Assembly (NCBI GenBank): GCA_963698435.1
Contig: CAVOQV010000011.1
Location: forward strand, 124,001-188,000
Length of the DNA: 64,000 bases
Direction of reading: 5' to 3'
Origin: Sva-07 sp963698435
Lineage (GTDB): Bacteria > Actinomycetota > Acidimicrobiia > Acidimicrobiales > Ilumatobacteraceae
Each line of letters starts with the position of its first letter. Within the stretch, counting starts at the first letter, position 1. Under the pieces are notes generated by a model. That model did no database searches. It was not told where the DNA came from and was given only the letters and a program-made list of their open reading frames with translations. A program made the position numbers and the translations under genes. Shown here one piece after another: positions 35,506 through 43,637 of the stretch.

Positions 35506-36946
35506 CGTCAGACACCGTACCGGAGCTGCCCTCGAGGGCGGCCTCGGCCACGGCACTGAAGTAGGCGAGCACGTCGGTGCGGGTGAGCACGCTGAGCGGA
35601 CGGCCGCCGGACAACACCAGCAGCGCCGGCGCCGTCTCGAGCATCTCGACGGCGAGTTCGACCTTCTGGCCGACACCGATCGTGGGGAGCTTGGGCCCCA
35701 TCACCTTCTCGACCGGTGTGGACATGACGCTGGGATCGCGGTTGATCGCTTCCATCAGCTCGAGTTCGTCGATCGAACCCGACACCTCGGCCGCTGCGAA
35801 GGGGGGCGTGTTCTTGCACACCGGGAGCTGGCTCACCCCGGTGGAGCGCATCAGTTCGATCGCTTCGGACACCAGCTGATGCGGGTTGACGTAGAGCAGG
35901 TTCTCGATCGATGCGTTGCGGGCGTCGAGCACGGCGCCGACGCACCGTTCGCATTCGCGCAGGAAGCCGAAATTGGCCATCCAGTCGTCGTCGAAGACCC
36001 GTGACAGGTAGCCGCGACCGGAATCGGGGTTGAAGACGACGACGACATCGTCGGGGGCAGCGGACTTGGCGACCTTGATCGCCGCGGCGACTGCCATCCC
36101 GCCGGACCCGCCGATCAGGATTCCTTCGCGCTCGCTGACGTAGCGGGCGGTGAGGAAGCTCTCCTCGTCGCTGATCGGGATGATGTCGTCCAGGAGGTCC
36201 GGCTCCCACGCTGCGGGGAAGAAGTCCTCACCGACACCCTCGACGAGATACGGCCGGCCCGACCCACCGGAGAAGACCGAACCCTCGGGGTCGGCGGCGA
36301 TGATCTTGACCTCGGGATTCATCGACTTCAGGTACCGCGCCACCCCGGTGATCGAACCGCAGGTGCCGGCACCGGCGATGAAGTGGGTGATGCGACCGGC
36401 GGTCTGCCGCCAGATCTCCGGGCCCGTGGTCTTGACGTGAGCTTCGGGATTGTGCGGGTTGTGGTACTGGTTCGGTCGGAACGCTCCGAGCTCGGTCGTG
36501 AGCCGCTCGGCGACGCTGTAGTAGCTCTGCGGATCGTCGGGTTCGACGGCCACCGGACACACGACGACTTCGGCGCCGTAGGCACGCAGCAGCGAGACCT
36601 TCTCGGGGGCGACCTTGTCGGTCATGACGAACACGCAGCGATAGCCCCGCTGCGCGGCGACGATCGCGAGCCCGACTCCGGTGTTGCCGCTCGTGGGCTC
36701 GACGATCGTGCCACCCGGCTCCAGCAGGCCCTCGCGCTCGGCGGCCAGGATCATCTCCAGAGCCGGGCGGTCCTTCGCCGAACCGCCGGGGTTCGTCGCC
36801 TCGTTCTTCATGGCGAACACGCACTCGATGTCTTCGAGTTCGCTGAGCCGTTTCAGTCGGATCAGCGGTGTGTCGCCGATCGTGTCGATCACGGAATCGA
36901 CGATCTCGGTGCCTGCGAGGCGGGGATCGGCCGTGGCGTCGCTCAT
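35498..36946 (-). CDS. Cystathionine beta-synthase with CBS-domain pair
   Basis: Condenses serine and homocysteine to cystathionine. 482 residues. The PLP enzyme domain has MKNEATNPGGSAKDRPALEM with the Schiff-base Lys, EPTSGNTGVGLAIVAAQRGY and AGAGTCGSITGVARYLK. The C-terminal part from about residue 345 is a pair of CBS motifs (LVSEAIELMRSTGVSQLPV; LSVLTRTDVLAYFSAVAE), typically a regulatory module. No N-terminal haem region is present, as is usual outside animals. It sits 49 bases after the mycoredoxin gene. Confidence 0.94.
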   Translation of the reverse strand: MSDATADPRLAGTEIVDSVIDTIGDTPLIRLKRLSELEDIECVFAMKNEATNPGGSAKDRPALEMILAAEREGLLEPGGTIVEPTSGNTGVGLAIVAAQRGYRCVFVMTDKVAPEKVSLLRAYGAEVVVCPVAVEPDDPQSYYSVAERLTTELGAFRPNQYHNPHNPEAHVKTTGPEIWRQTAGRITHFIAGAGTCGSITGVARYLKSMNPEVKIIAADPEGSVFSGGSGRPYLVEGVGEDFFPAAWEPDLLDDIIPISDEESFLTARYVSEREGILIGGSGGMAVAAAIKVAKSAAPDDVVVVFNPDSGRGYLSRVFDDDWMANFGFLRECERCVGAVLDARNASIENLLYVNPHQLVSEAIELMRSTGVSQLPVCKNTPPFAAAEVSGSIDELELMEAINRDPSVMSTPVEKVMGPKLPTIGVGQKVELAVEMLETAPALLVLSGGRPLSVLTRTDVLAYFSAVAEAALEGSSGTVSDDG

Positions 36947-36995
36947 GGGTTCGACCGTACCCGCGAGGTCTGAGTCGGGAAAGCAGCCGTGAGGG

Positions 36996-37343
36996 TCACC
37001 CGAAGACCTTGACGGCCAGACGGCTGGCGATGCCCGGCTCGGGTGCTTCGAATCCTTCGGGGAGAAGTTCGGGGTGGTGGACGCCGAGGTAGGCGACGAG
37101 TTCGCCGGCTGACGGGTTCACGAAGCCCTGGTCACCGATGACGACCGTCGGAACGGTCTCGTTGCCGTTGGCGTGCTGTCGCACGATCGCGGCGTCGGCC
37201 GGATCGTCCCAGATGTTGTGCTCGACACGGTCGATGCCCAGCTTGTCGAGTTTGCGTTGCAGCATCGAGCAGAACCCGCAACCCGGCCTCCAGTAGAGGT
37301 CGATGCAGAGGGCGTCGTCGAATGCAGCGGTGTCGTCGGCCAT
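36996..37343 (-). CDS. Glutaredoxin-like protein (mycoredoxin type)
   Basis: 115 residues of the thioredoxin fold. The active site is YWRPGCGFCSML with a CGFC motif at residues 22-25, and ETVPTVVIGD supplies the cis-Pro. In actinobacteria lacking glutathione, proteins of this type reduce mycothiol mixed disulfides. First gene of the operon running through CBS, gamma-synthase, otsA and otsB, all on the minus strand. Diverges from the 37477 gene. The link to cysteine synthesis in the operon fits a thiol-homeostasis role. Confidence 0.85.
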   Translation of the reverse strand: MADDTAAFDDALCIDLYWRPGCGFCSMLQRKLDKLGIDRVEHNIWDDPADAAIVRQHANGNETVPTVVIGDQGFVNPSAGELVAYLGVHHPELLPEGFEAPEPGIASRLAVKVFG

Positions 37344-37476
37344 GCCGCATGCAACGAGATTCCGGCGCGATCCATTCCCTGTGTGCTGTGGGAGACGTGG
37401 GGAACCGAGAGTGCCTCACCGGCGTCCAACAGATGCCGGCACGCGATCGGCGATGAACGAGTCGAGAGGGGACACG

Positions 37477-38859
37477 ATGACCATCGAGTTCGACGAGTTG
37501 GGCATGGCCACCGGAGAACGTGACGCGGCGGGCCGGGGGAGACGTCGGATGGTCGCCGGTGTTGTTGCGGTGATGCTGGTCGCCGCCGCAGCCGGCGCCG
37601 GCTACGGCATCGGTCGCAACGTGGACGGCGACGACGTGGCTGACGAGCCAACTGCGGCCGGTGGCGTGCAGTCCGATGCCGAGGCGCGGGCAGTGGGTCC
37701 GACGACTGTGCCGGTCGACGAGACGCCGGGAGCGACGGAGCCGGCGTTCGCGGTCGACATGAACCAAGACATCGGGGTGCAGTCCTCCGGTGGCGTCGGC
37801 TATCCGGCGTTCGGCACGCAACCGATGGATCCGCTCTTCGAACGCTCGACCGATGGAGGCCTGACGCTCAGGGTCAGTCTCGGCGAGATCTGGGACGTGG
37901 GCGTGGACGGCGACTGGGGCGCCGGCGACTGGCGGCCTGCGCCATGGTGCCACCAGTCCGGGCAGATGAGAGTTGCGATGTCGGGCAACGGCGTCATCGA
38001 TGTCGGCGGGGTCCCCTGGTACTCGGACCCCTTCGAGGGGCGCGCCGTCTCGTGGCTCCTGCTCGGCGGCAATGACGGCGCTCCGCAGTGGGTGGTCGTC
38101 GTCCAAGTGCCCGCCGACGTCACGAACGTCCGGCTGGCCTTTTCCGACGGCTCGACCGACGAGGTTGCGCCACAGGGAGGCATCGCGGCGCTCACCGTTC
38201 CCGCGCCACCGTCGTCACCGGTCACCGAGGGCGGCCGCACCTACTGGATCGACCCGACCCCGCTGTTCGAGGTGTCGTTGGAGGGCGGGCTGGATCCGGT
38301 CACGATCGGCAGCGACGGGGAGGGCAGCTGGGACGATCCCGCGTTCCGCGCAGCCTGTACGCCGCCGCCTCCGGCGCTCCCGGCCGCCGGTGAGCAACCC
38401 GCCGACCCGGTGGCGGCCGAGGCCGAGATCACCGCTGCGATGACGGCTCTGTACGGAGCGATCGGTTCCGACAGTGTTCAGAGTGACCTGGTCGACGACC
38501 CCACGGGCGTGACTGAGGCCCGCGAGCAGGTGCAGGCCGGCGGGTACGCCGAGGATGCAGCCGGCGCCGAGGTGACGATCGTCGAGCTGGTGTTCACCGC
38601 TCCCGACGAGGCCTGGTTCCGCTATTCGATCGATACCCCGGGCAACGACTTCGACAACCGGTACGGCAGAGCGGTCGTCGTCGACGGCGTGTGGAAGATC
38701 ACCCGCTCGACCGTTTGCCAGGACCTGTCGCTCGCCGGCGGCGACTGTGGCGAAGGCTGGCAGACGATCTACCCGCCCGGAGCGTTTCCCGACGGCGGGC
38801 CCGGGCCGTTCGGCGACGAGTACCTCACCCCGGTGACCACCATGCTCCTCGACGACTGA
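37477..38859 (+). CDS. Membrane-anchored extracytoplasmic protein of unknown function
   Basis: 460 residues. A short cytoplasmic N-terminus is followed by one membrane helix (VAGVVAVMLVAAAAGAGYGI, about residues 25-45) and a large exported region. An acidic Thr/Pro linker runs to about residue 100. The outer part contains WGAGDWRPAPWCHQSG and several conserved-looking tryptophans and cysteines, then a C-terminal domain from about residue 315 (AEITAAMTALYGAIG; YGRAVVVDGVWKITRSTVCQ) resembling small secreted alpha+beta domains. The ribosome site GAGAGGGGAC supports ATG 37477 over ATG 37453. I do not recognise a family. Confidence 0.8.
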   Translation: MTIEFDELGMATGERDAAGRGRRRMVAGVVAVMLVAAAAGAGYGIGRNVDGDDVADEPTAAGGVQSDAEARAVGPTTVPVDETPGATEPAFAVDMNQDIGVQSSGGVGYPAFGTQPMDPLFERSTDGGLTLRVSLGEIWDVGVDGDWGAGDWRPAPWCHQSGQMRVAMSGNGVIDVGGVPWYSDPFEGRAVSWLLLGGNDGAPQWVVVVQVPADVTNVRLAFSDGSTDEVAPQGGIAALTVPAPPSSPVTEGGRTYWIDPTPLFEVSLEGGLDPVTIGSDGEGSWDDPAFRAACTPPPPALPAAGEQPADPVAAEAEITAAMTALYGAIGSDSVQSDLVDDPTGVTEAREQVQAGGYAEDAAGAEVTIVELVFTAPDEAWFRYSIDTPGNDFDNRYGRAVVVDGVWKITRSTVCQDLSLAGGDCGEGWQTIYPPGAFPDGGPGPFGDEYLTPVTTMLLDD

Positions 38860-38873
38860 CGCCCCTCCCCGGT

Positions 38874-38923
38874 GTTTGCGTGCGGATTCGGGTGGGACGG
38901 GTCACCCGAAATTGTGCGCAAAC
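38874..38923. repeat. Intergenic nested palindrome, family A copy 2
   Basis: Outer arms GTTTGCG (38874-38880) and CGCAAAC (38917-38923); inner arms TTCGGGTG (38887-38894) and CACCCGAA (38903-38910). The left part shares its sequence (TTTGCGTGCGGATTCGGGTG) with copy 1 at 9657, and the whole is nearly identical to the reverse strand of copy 3 at 48846. It starts 14 bases after the stop of the preceding gene. Confidence 0.8.
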
Positions 38924-38960
38924 GTGAATGGGTGGTCCGGGTGGCGTGCAGACTGTGTCG

Positions 38961-40067
38961 ATGATCGATTCGTCCGTCTACCTCGACCGACTCGCCCGCG
39001 TTCGTGCGGCGATGGCCGAACGCAACGTCGACACGCTGCTGCTCTCGGTCGGTCACGATCTTCCGTACCTCACCGGTTACACGGCGATGCCGCTCGAGCG
39101 CCTGACGATGCTCGTCGTGCCGCGCGACGCCGGCGCCACGATGGTGATCCCGGCGCTCGAGGCACCGAGGGTGCGCGACGTACCCGACGTGTTCGACCTG
39201 CTGCCGTGGGGCGAGACGCAGGATCCGTCGGCGATCGTTGCCGGGTTGGCGTCCGGTTCGCAGCGCGTCGCCGTCGGCGACCAGATGTGGGCGCGGTTCC
39301 TCGTCGAGCTGCTCCCGCAGCTCCCCGGTGCCGAGTACACCCGTGCCGTCGACGTGGTCGGCCCGCTGAGGATGTCGAAGGATCAGGCCGAGATCGATGC
39401 GCTGGCCGCCGCTGGCGCGGCGGTCGACCGGATCGCCGGGGAACTGCAGCGTGGCGAGATCCCCCTCGTCGGACGCACCGAGGCCGAGGTGTCCGCCCAT
39501 CTCGGCCGTCGCATCGTCGAGGAGGGGCACGACAAGGTCAACTTCGCGATCGTCGCCGCCGGCGAGAACGCCGCGAGCCCCCACCACCACCCCGGGTCAC
39601 GCGTGATCGGCCGGAACGAGATCGTGCTGTGCGACTTCGGTGGCACGATGGCGGGCTACTGCTCCGACACCACCCGTTGCGTGTACACCGGCGAGCCCGG
39701 TGCGGAAGTGTCCGAGGCGTATGCCGTGTTGCACGAGGCCCAGCGCGTGGGCGTCGAAGCCGGTGTGGTCGGCACGCCCTGCGAGGAGATCGACCGGGCG
39801 ACGCGGCAGGTGATCGCCGACGCCGGGTTCGGTGACTACTTCATCCACCGAACCGGGCACGGCATCGGGATGGAGGAGCACGAGGATCCCTACATCGTGG
39901 AGGGCAACACCTTGGCGCTCGAGGCGGGTCACGCGTACAGCGTCGAGCCAGGCATCTATGTCTCGGGCAAGTGGGGCATGCGACTCGAGGACATCGTGGT
40001 CGCGACCGCCGACGGACCCCAGCGGCTCAACAACTCCGACCACTCGCTCGCCGGGGTCGACGCCTGA
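38961..40067 (+). CDS. M24-family aminopeptidase (Xaa-Pro peptidase type)
   Basis: 368 residues. The N-terminal creatinase-like domain (RVRAAMAERNVDTLLLSVGH) is followed by the pita-bread metallopeptidase domain. Metal ligands are visible as CDFGGTMAGYCSDTTR (two Asp), HRTGHGIGMEEHEDPYI (His), YSVEPGIY (Glu) and MRLEDIVV (Glu). Predicted to release an N-terminal residue before proline, with two manganese or cobalt ions. ATG 38961 gives the usual start; an in-frame GTG lies 6 bases upstream. Family A repeat upstream may belong to the previous gene's end. Confidence 0.93.
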   Translation: MIDSSVYLDRLARVRAAMAERNVDTLLLSVGHDLPYLTGYTAMPLERLTMLVVPRDAGATMVIPALEAPRVRDVPDVFDLLPWGETQDPSAIVAGLASGSQRVAVGDQMWARFLVELLPQLPGAEYTRAVDVVGPLRMSKDQAEIDALAAAGAAVDRIAGELQRGEIPLVGRTEAEVSAHLGRRIVEEGHDKVNFAIVAAGENAASPHHHPGSRVIGRNEIVLCDFGGTMAGYCSDTTRCVYTGEPGAEVSEAYAVLHEAQRVGVEAGVVGTPCEEIDRATRQVIADAGFGDYFIHRTGHGIGMEEHEDPYIVEGNTLALEAGHAYSVEPGIYVSGKWGMRLEDIVVATADGPQRLNNSDHSLAGVDA

Positions 40068-40084
40068 CGGCTCGGCGTGCGGCG

Positions 40085-40747
40085 TCAGCTGGTGGCGAAC
40101 TTCGACTCGTCGGGTGTCGGCGTGTACGCCACGAGTTCGATCGCCACGTCGTTGCCGTCGTAGCGTGCGAGCGGCCCCGAGTCGAGCGCGCAGTAGGTCT
40201 TGGTGCCACCGGACACCGGGACCTCGGCGCACGTGGCCGGCTGACCACCGATCGACTCGACGTAGCCCTCTGCAGGCGCCAGGCTGCGGCCGGCGTCGAC
40301 GCGGAGGCGGCGGGCGAAGCTCGATCCGTAGAAGTCGTGCGTGATCTGAACGTCGCTCACCCGGGCGTCGTTGATCACCGCCTCGCATTCGGCGGTCGTC
40401 AGATTGCAGGTGGTTGCCGTCCCGGTGCCGTCGAGGAACCGGACGGCATTGATCGTGATCGAGCGTCGACTGTTGTCGGCCTGCACGACGCTGGCGGTCG
40501 ACTCCTTGCCGCCGAGGCGGGTGAGGACGGTGTAGTCGGCGGTGAACTGCTCGAGGCCGACGCGATCGAGGCGTTCGAGCACGGCGTCGATCGCGGGGTC
40601 GCCGGTCGCCTGCTGGGCCGGTTCGTCGGCGTCGAAGCTGGGGCGCTGACCGGTGGCGCACCCGACGAGTGCGATGGCGGCCAGCGCGACGACGGCGAGG
40701 GCGCGAGATGCTCGGGCGCCGGTCGAACGGCGGCGGGGGAAGGCCAT
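40085..40747 (-). CDS. Predicted secreted lipoprotein of unknown function
   Basis: 220 residues. The N-terminus has a basic stretch, a hydrophobic core and a lipobox (AAIALVGC at about residue 30). The mature part carries paired cysteines in TCNLTTAECEAVI and in TCAEVPVSGGTKTYCAL, which probably form disulfides. No family recognised. It converges on the M24 peptidase gene with 17 bases between stops, and its start lies 35 bases from the divergent membrane-protein gene. Confidence 0.75.
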   Translation of the reverse strand: MAFPRRRSTGARASRALAVVALAAIALVGCATGQRPSFDADEPAQQATGDPAIDAVLERLDRVGLEQFTADYTVLTRLGGKESTASVVQADNSRRSITINAVRFLDGTGTATTCNLTTAECEAVINDARVSDVQITHDFYGSSFARRLRVDAGRSLAPAEGYVESIGGQPATCAEVPVSGGTKTYCALDSGPLARYDGNDVAIELVAYTPTPDESKFATS

Positions 40748-40782
40748 GGCGCCGCCAGGCTACGGCGTTACCGTGGGCGAAC

Positions 40783-41652
40783 GTGATCAGCCTCGACGCC
40801 GCCACCGTGCTCCTGCAGTGGGCGACGGGCGGCATGCTCTTCTGCTGGTTCACCACCCGCCGCCGCATCGCCAGCCTCGGCTACGGCTGGCTGTTGCGCA
40901 TCGTCTACTTCTGCTTCGCTGCCGGTTCGCTCGCTGCCGGCCTCGCCTTCGGCGTCGTCCCCGTCCGCGAAGCCGCGTCGATCGGCGTGATGATCTCCTG
41001 CGCGGTGGTGCTCGCGGTCTCCATCCGGCGCAGGGCCGCAGGCGTGAGCGGTGCCCGGGCAGAGCACGACCGGCGCAGCGAGCGTGTTGCGGCGATGACC
41101 GGCATCGACCGCACCGTCGCATCCACCGACGACCGGATCGACGAGCGGGTGGGCCCGGAGTTCCCGCCGGCCCTCGATCTCGTCCCGGTGTTCATCGGCA
41201 CGATCGGACTGATCGCCGCGGCGCTCGACGCGGGTGGGAATCCAGCGGTGGCGCTGGCCCGCACACTCGTCGGCGCGGCGTTCATCGGTGCGATCTCCGA
41301 CGCCATGCTGCTCGGGCACTGGTATCTGACCCAGCCCGGCCTTCCTCGTGTCCTGCTCAACGAGATGGTGGCCGCGCTGAAGTGGCTGTGGCCCGCCGAG
41401 GTGTTCGTGATGCTCCTGCCGACCGGCATGATCGCCGTGCTCAACGGGACGGTCGACGACGGCTGGGGCGGGATGCTCGGCTGGATGTGGCTGATGTGCT
41501 CGATCACCACGATCGTGCTGATCTTCGTCACGCAGGCAGCGTTGAAGGAACGTGCCTACTCCGCGGTGATGGCGGCGACCGGGCTGCTCTACCTCGCGAT
41601 CCTCACCGGCTTCGGCATGGACATCGTCCCCCGGGCCATCCTCGCCCCCTGA
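40783..41652 (+). CDS. Integral membrane protein of unknown function
   Basis: 289 residues from GTG 40783. About seven to eight hydrophobic helices: LLQWATGGMLFCWF, LLRIVYFCFAAGSLAAGLAF, ASIGVMISCAVVLAV, LVPVFIGTIGLIAAAL, TLVGAAFIGAISDAMLLGHW, PAEVFVMLLPTGMIAVL, MWLMCSITTIVLIFV and AVMAATGLLYLAILTGFG. A charged cytoplasmic loop separates the first three from the rest. ISDAMLLGHWYLTQPGL looks like a conserved core. Nothing identifies a substrate. Ku follows 53 bases later on the same strand. Confidence 0.78.
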   Translation: MISLDAATVLLQWATGGMLFCWFTTRRRIASLGYGWLLRIVYFCFAAGSLAAGLAFGVVPVREAASIGVMISCAVVLAVSIRRRAAGVSGARAEHDRRSERVAAMTGIDRTVASTDDRIDERVGPEFPPALDLVPVFIGTIGLIAAALDAGGNPAVALARTLVGAAFIGAISDAMLLGHWYLTQPGLPRVLLNEMVAALKWLWPAEVFVMLLPTGMIAVLNGTVDDGWGGMLGWMWLMCSITTIVLIFVTQAALKERAYSAVMAATGLLYLAILTGFGMDIVPRAILAP

Positions 41653-41705
41653 CCGGCGTCACCATGTGGATCGGCGCCGGGCCGGGATGTGGTTGACTCT
41701 TGGCC

Positions 41706-42548
41706 ATGGCACGGCCGGTGTGGAGTGGGACCATCTCGTTCGGTCTGGTGGCGATCCCCGTCAAGCTGTTCCACGCCGTGCGCCGCCAGAGTGTGTCGTT
41801 CAACCAGCTCGACGAGCGCAACATGGCCCGCATCCGCTACCGCAAGGTCAACGACGAGACCGGTGAGGAGGTCGGCGACGACCACATCGTGAAGGGCTAC
41901 GAGATCTCCAAGGGTCGGTACGTCATCGTCGACCCGGACGAGCTCGAGCCCTTCATGCCGGCGGCGACCAAGTCGATCGATCTCGAGGAGTTCGTCGACC
42001 TCGCCGACATCGACCCGGTCTTCTTCGACACCGCCTATCACCTCGCCCCCGATGGTCCGCCCAAGCCCTACGTGCTGCTGGCGCGGGCGATGGAGGCCAG
42101 CGGGAAGGTGGCGATCGGCCGGTTCGTGATGCGCAACAAGCAGTACACCGCCGCGATCCGCGCCGAGGAAGGGCGGCTCGTGATGTCGACGCTCGCGTAC
42201 GCCGACGAGGTGATCGATCCCGCCGACATCGAGGAGTTGAACGGGCTCGAAACGGTCGAGGTGAACGACAAGGAGGTGGCGATGGCCGAGAGCCTCGTCG
42301 CCTCGCTGGCGGCCGACTTCGAGCCCGAGAAGTATCGCGACGAGTACCGCGAAGAAGTGATGGCTCTGATCCAGATGAAGGCCGACGGCGAGGAGTTCGA
42401 GGAGCTCACGGTCACTGCGGAGAAGCCGAAGGTCGTCGACATCATGGCTGCGCTCGAAGCCAGCGTGGCGGCCGCCAAGGAGGCTCGGACCCGGCACCCT
42501 GCGGACACGTCGACCAAGAAGGCCGGCGCGAAGAAGAAGTCGGCCTGA
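41706..42548 (+). CDS. ku: Ku protein, non-homologous end joining
   Basis: Binds DNA double-strand ends as a ring-shaped homodimer and recruits LigD. 280 residues. MARPVWSGTISFGLVAIPVK is the almost invariant bacterial Ku start, followed by LDERNMARIRYRKVNDETGE. KGYEISKGRYVIVDPDELE and KVAIGRFVMRNKQYTAAIR are core-domain landmarks. The C-terminus is a short Lys/Ala-rich tail (TKKAGAKKKSA), as in many actinobacterial Ku proteins, which aids DNA binding. The polymerase-domain gene follows after 20 bases. Confidence 0.96.
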   Translation: MARPVWSGTISFGLVAIPVKLFHAVRRQSVSFNQLDERNMARIRYRKVNDETGEEVGDDHIVKGYEISKGRYVIVDPDELEPFMPAATKSIDLEEFVDLADIDPVFFDTAYHLAPDGPPKPYVLLARAMEASGKVAIGRFVMRNKQYTAAIRAEEGRLVMSTLAYADEVIDPADIEELNGLETVEVNDKEVAMAESLVASLAADFEPEKYRDEYREEVMALIQMKADGEEFEELTVTAEKPKVVDIMAALEASVAAAKEARTRHPADTSTKKAGAKKKSA

Positions 42549-42568
42549 CCGGCCGATCCATCGGGATC

Positions 42569-43471
42569 GTGGCATCGCCGGTCGAGGTCGACATCGAGGG
42601 TCGCACCGTTCGCTTGACCAACCTCGACAAGGTTCTCTACCCGTCCGGGTTCACCAAGGCCGAAGTCGTCGACTACCACCTGCGCATCGCGCCGACGATC
42701 GTCCCGCACCTCCGGGGTCGGTGCATCACGTTGCGCCGCTACCCGGACGGCACCGACCGCGACGGTTTCTTCGAGAAGCGTTGTCCGGCGCACCGTCCCG
42801 AATGGGTGCCGGTCGCGCTCGGCCCGGGAGACCGTCGGGGCGGTATCGAATACTGCCGGATCGAGGAGCCCGCCGCGATGGTGTGGGCGGCGAATCTGGC
42901 GGCGATCGAGCTGCATGCTCCGATGGCCTTGTCGGCAGATCTCGGGACCCCCCGCACGCTGGTCTTCGACTTCGATCCCGGCCCGAGGACGTCGATCGTC
43001 GACTGCTGCGAGGTGGCTCTCGGTGTGCGGGCGGTGCTCGAGTCGGTCGGCCTGGAGGGCTGGTGCAAGACGTCGGGGTCCAAGGGGCTCCAGCTCTACG
43101 TGCCGCTCAACACTCCCGGTGTCACGCACGAGGCGACCGCCGACTTCGCCCTCGCGGTCGGCCAGGTGATGGAACGGCAGCTGCCCGGCCGGGTGACCAC
43201 CGTGATGGCCAAGGTCGAGCGGCCCGGCAAGGTGTTCGTCGACTGGAGCCAGAACGCCCACCACAAGACGACGATCGCCCCCTACTCCTTGCGTGCCCGC
43301 CACGATCCAACGGTGTCGACCCCGGTGAGGTGGGGCGAGGTCGAGGAGTGCGCATCGAACCGTGTCGAGTTGCGCTTCGAAGCTGCCGACGTACTGGCCC
43401 GCGTGGCCGAGTTCGGCGACCTCTTCGCTCCGGTCCTCACCGTCGAGCAGCGCCTCCCCACCCCCTCCTGA
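42569..43471 (+). CDS. Stand-alone LigD-type primase-polymerase domain
   Basis: 300 residues, matching the polymerase domain of LigD and the separate Prim-PolC/D proteins of actinobacteria; the ligase and phosphoesterase domains are not attached. TNLDKVLYPSGFTKAEVVDY is the usual start. LVFDFDPGPRTSIVDC holds the two metal Asp residues, and KTSGSKGLQLYVPLN and KVFVDWSQNAHHKTT give the nucleotide-binding Ser-Lys and third Asp. Expected to fill gaps with ribonucleotides during end joining with Ku. No ATP-dependent ligase lies within the window, so ligation must be supplied from elsewhere. Confidence 0.92.
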   Translation: MASPVEVDIEGRTVRLTNLDKVLYPSGFTKAEVVDYHLRIAPTIVPHLRGRCITLRRYPDGTDRDGFFEKRCPAHRPEWVPVALGPGDRRGGIEYCRIEEPAAMVWAANLAAIELHAPMALSADLGTPRTLVFDFDPGPRTSIVDCCEVALGVRAVLESVGLEGWCKTSGSKGLQLYVPLNTPGVTHEATADFALAVGQVMERQLPGRVTTVMAKVERPGKVFVDWSQNAHHKTTIAPYSLRARHDPTVSTPVRWGEVEECASNRVELRFEAADVLARVAEFGDLFAPVLTVEQRLPTPS

Positions 43472-43497
43472 CGGCCGCCCTGCCCCACACCCGTCCA

Positions 43498-43537
43498 CGA
43501 TGAGCGAAACCGCCGTATCCGGTCGCTTCGCTCATCG
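43498..43537. repeat. Intergenic palindrome, family B copy 3
   Basis: Perfect 11-base arms CGATGAGCGAA (43498-43508) and TTCGCTCATCG (43527-43537). The arms equal those of copies 1 and 2 at 17 kb; the spacer (ACCGCCGTATCCGGTCGC) differs but keeps a similar length. Confidence 0.8.
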
Positions 43538-43559
43538 GTCGCACGGGGATCTCCGGTGT

Positions 43560-43597
43560 GATGAGCGAAACCGCCGTATCCGGTCGCTTCGCTCATC
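43560..43597. repeat. Intergenic palindrome, family B copy 4
   Basis: Arms GATGAGCGAA (43560-43569) and TTCGCTCATC (43588-43597), with a spacer identical to copy 3. The pair 3/4 is a local duplication, just as 1/2 is at 17 kb. It lies about 40-75 bases upstream of the serine hydrolase start. Confidence 0.8.
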
Positions 43598-43637
43598 GCG
43601 GACGGGTGTGGGTGGCTCCGGGTGCCACGATCGGCGC

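Noticed and set aside
43362..43637. Coding sequence through family B repeats upstream of the serine hydrolase
   Set aside because: The open frame runs through palindromic repeats and the antisense end of the polymerase gene; the signal peptide begins after 43638.
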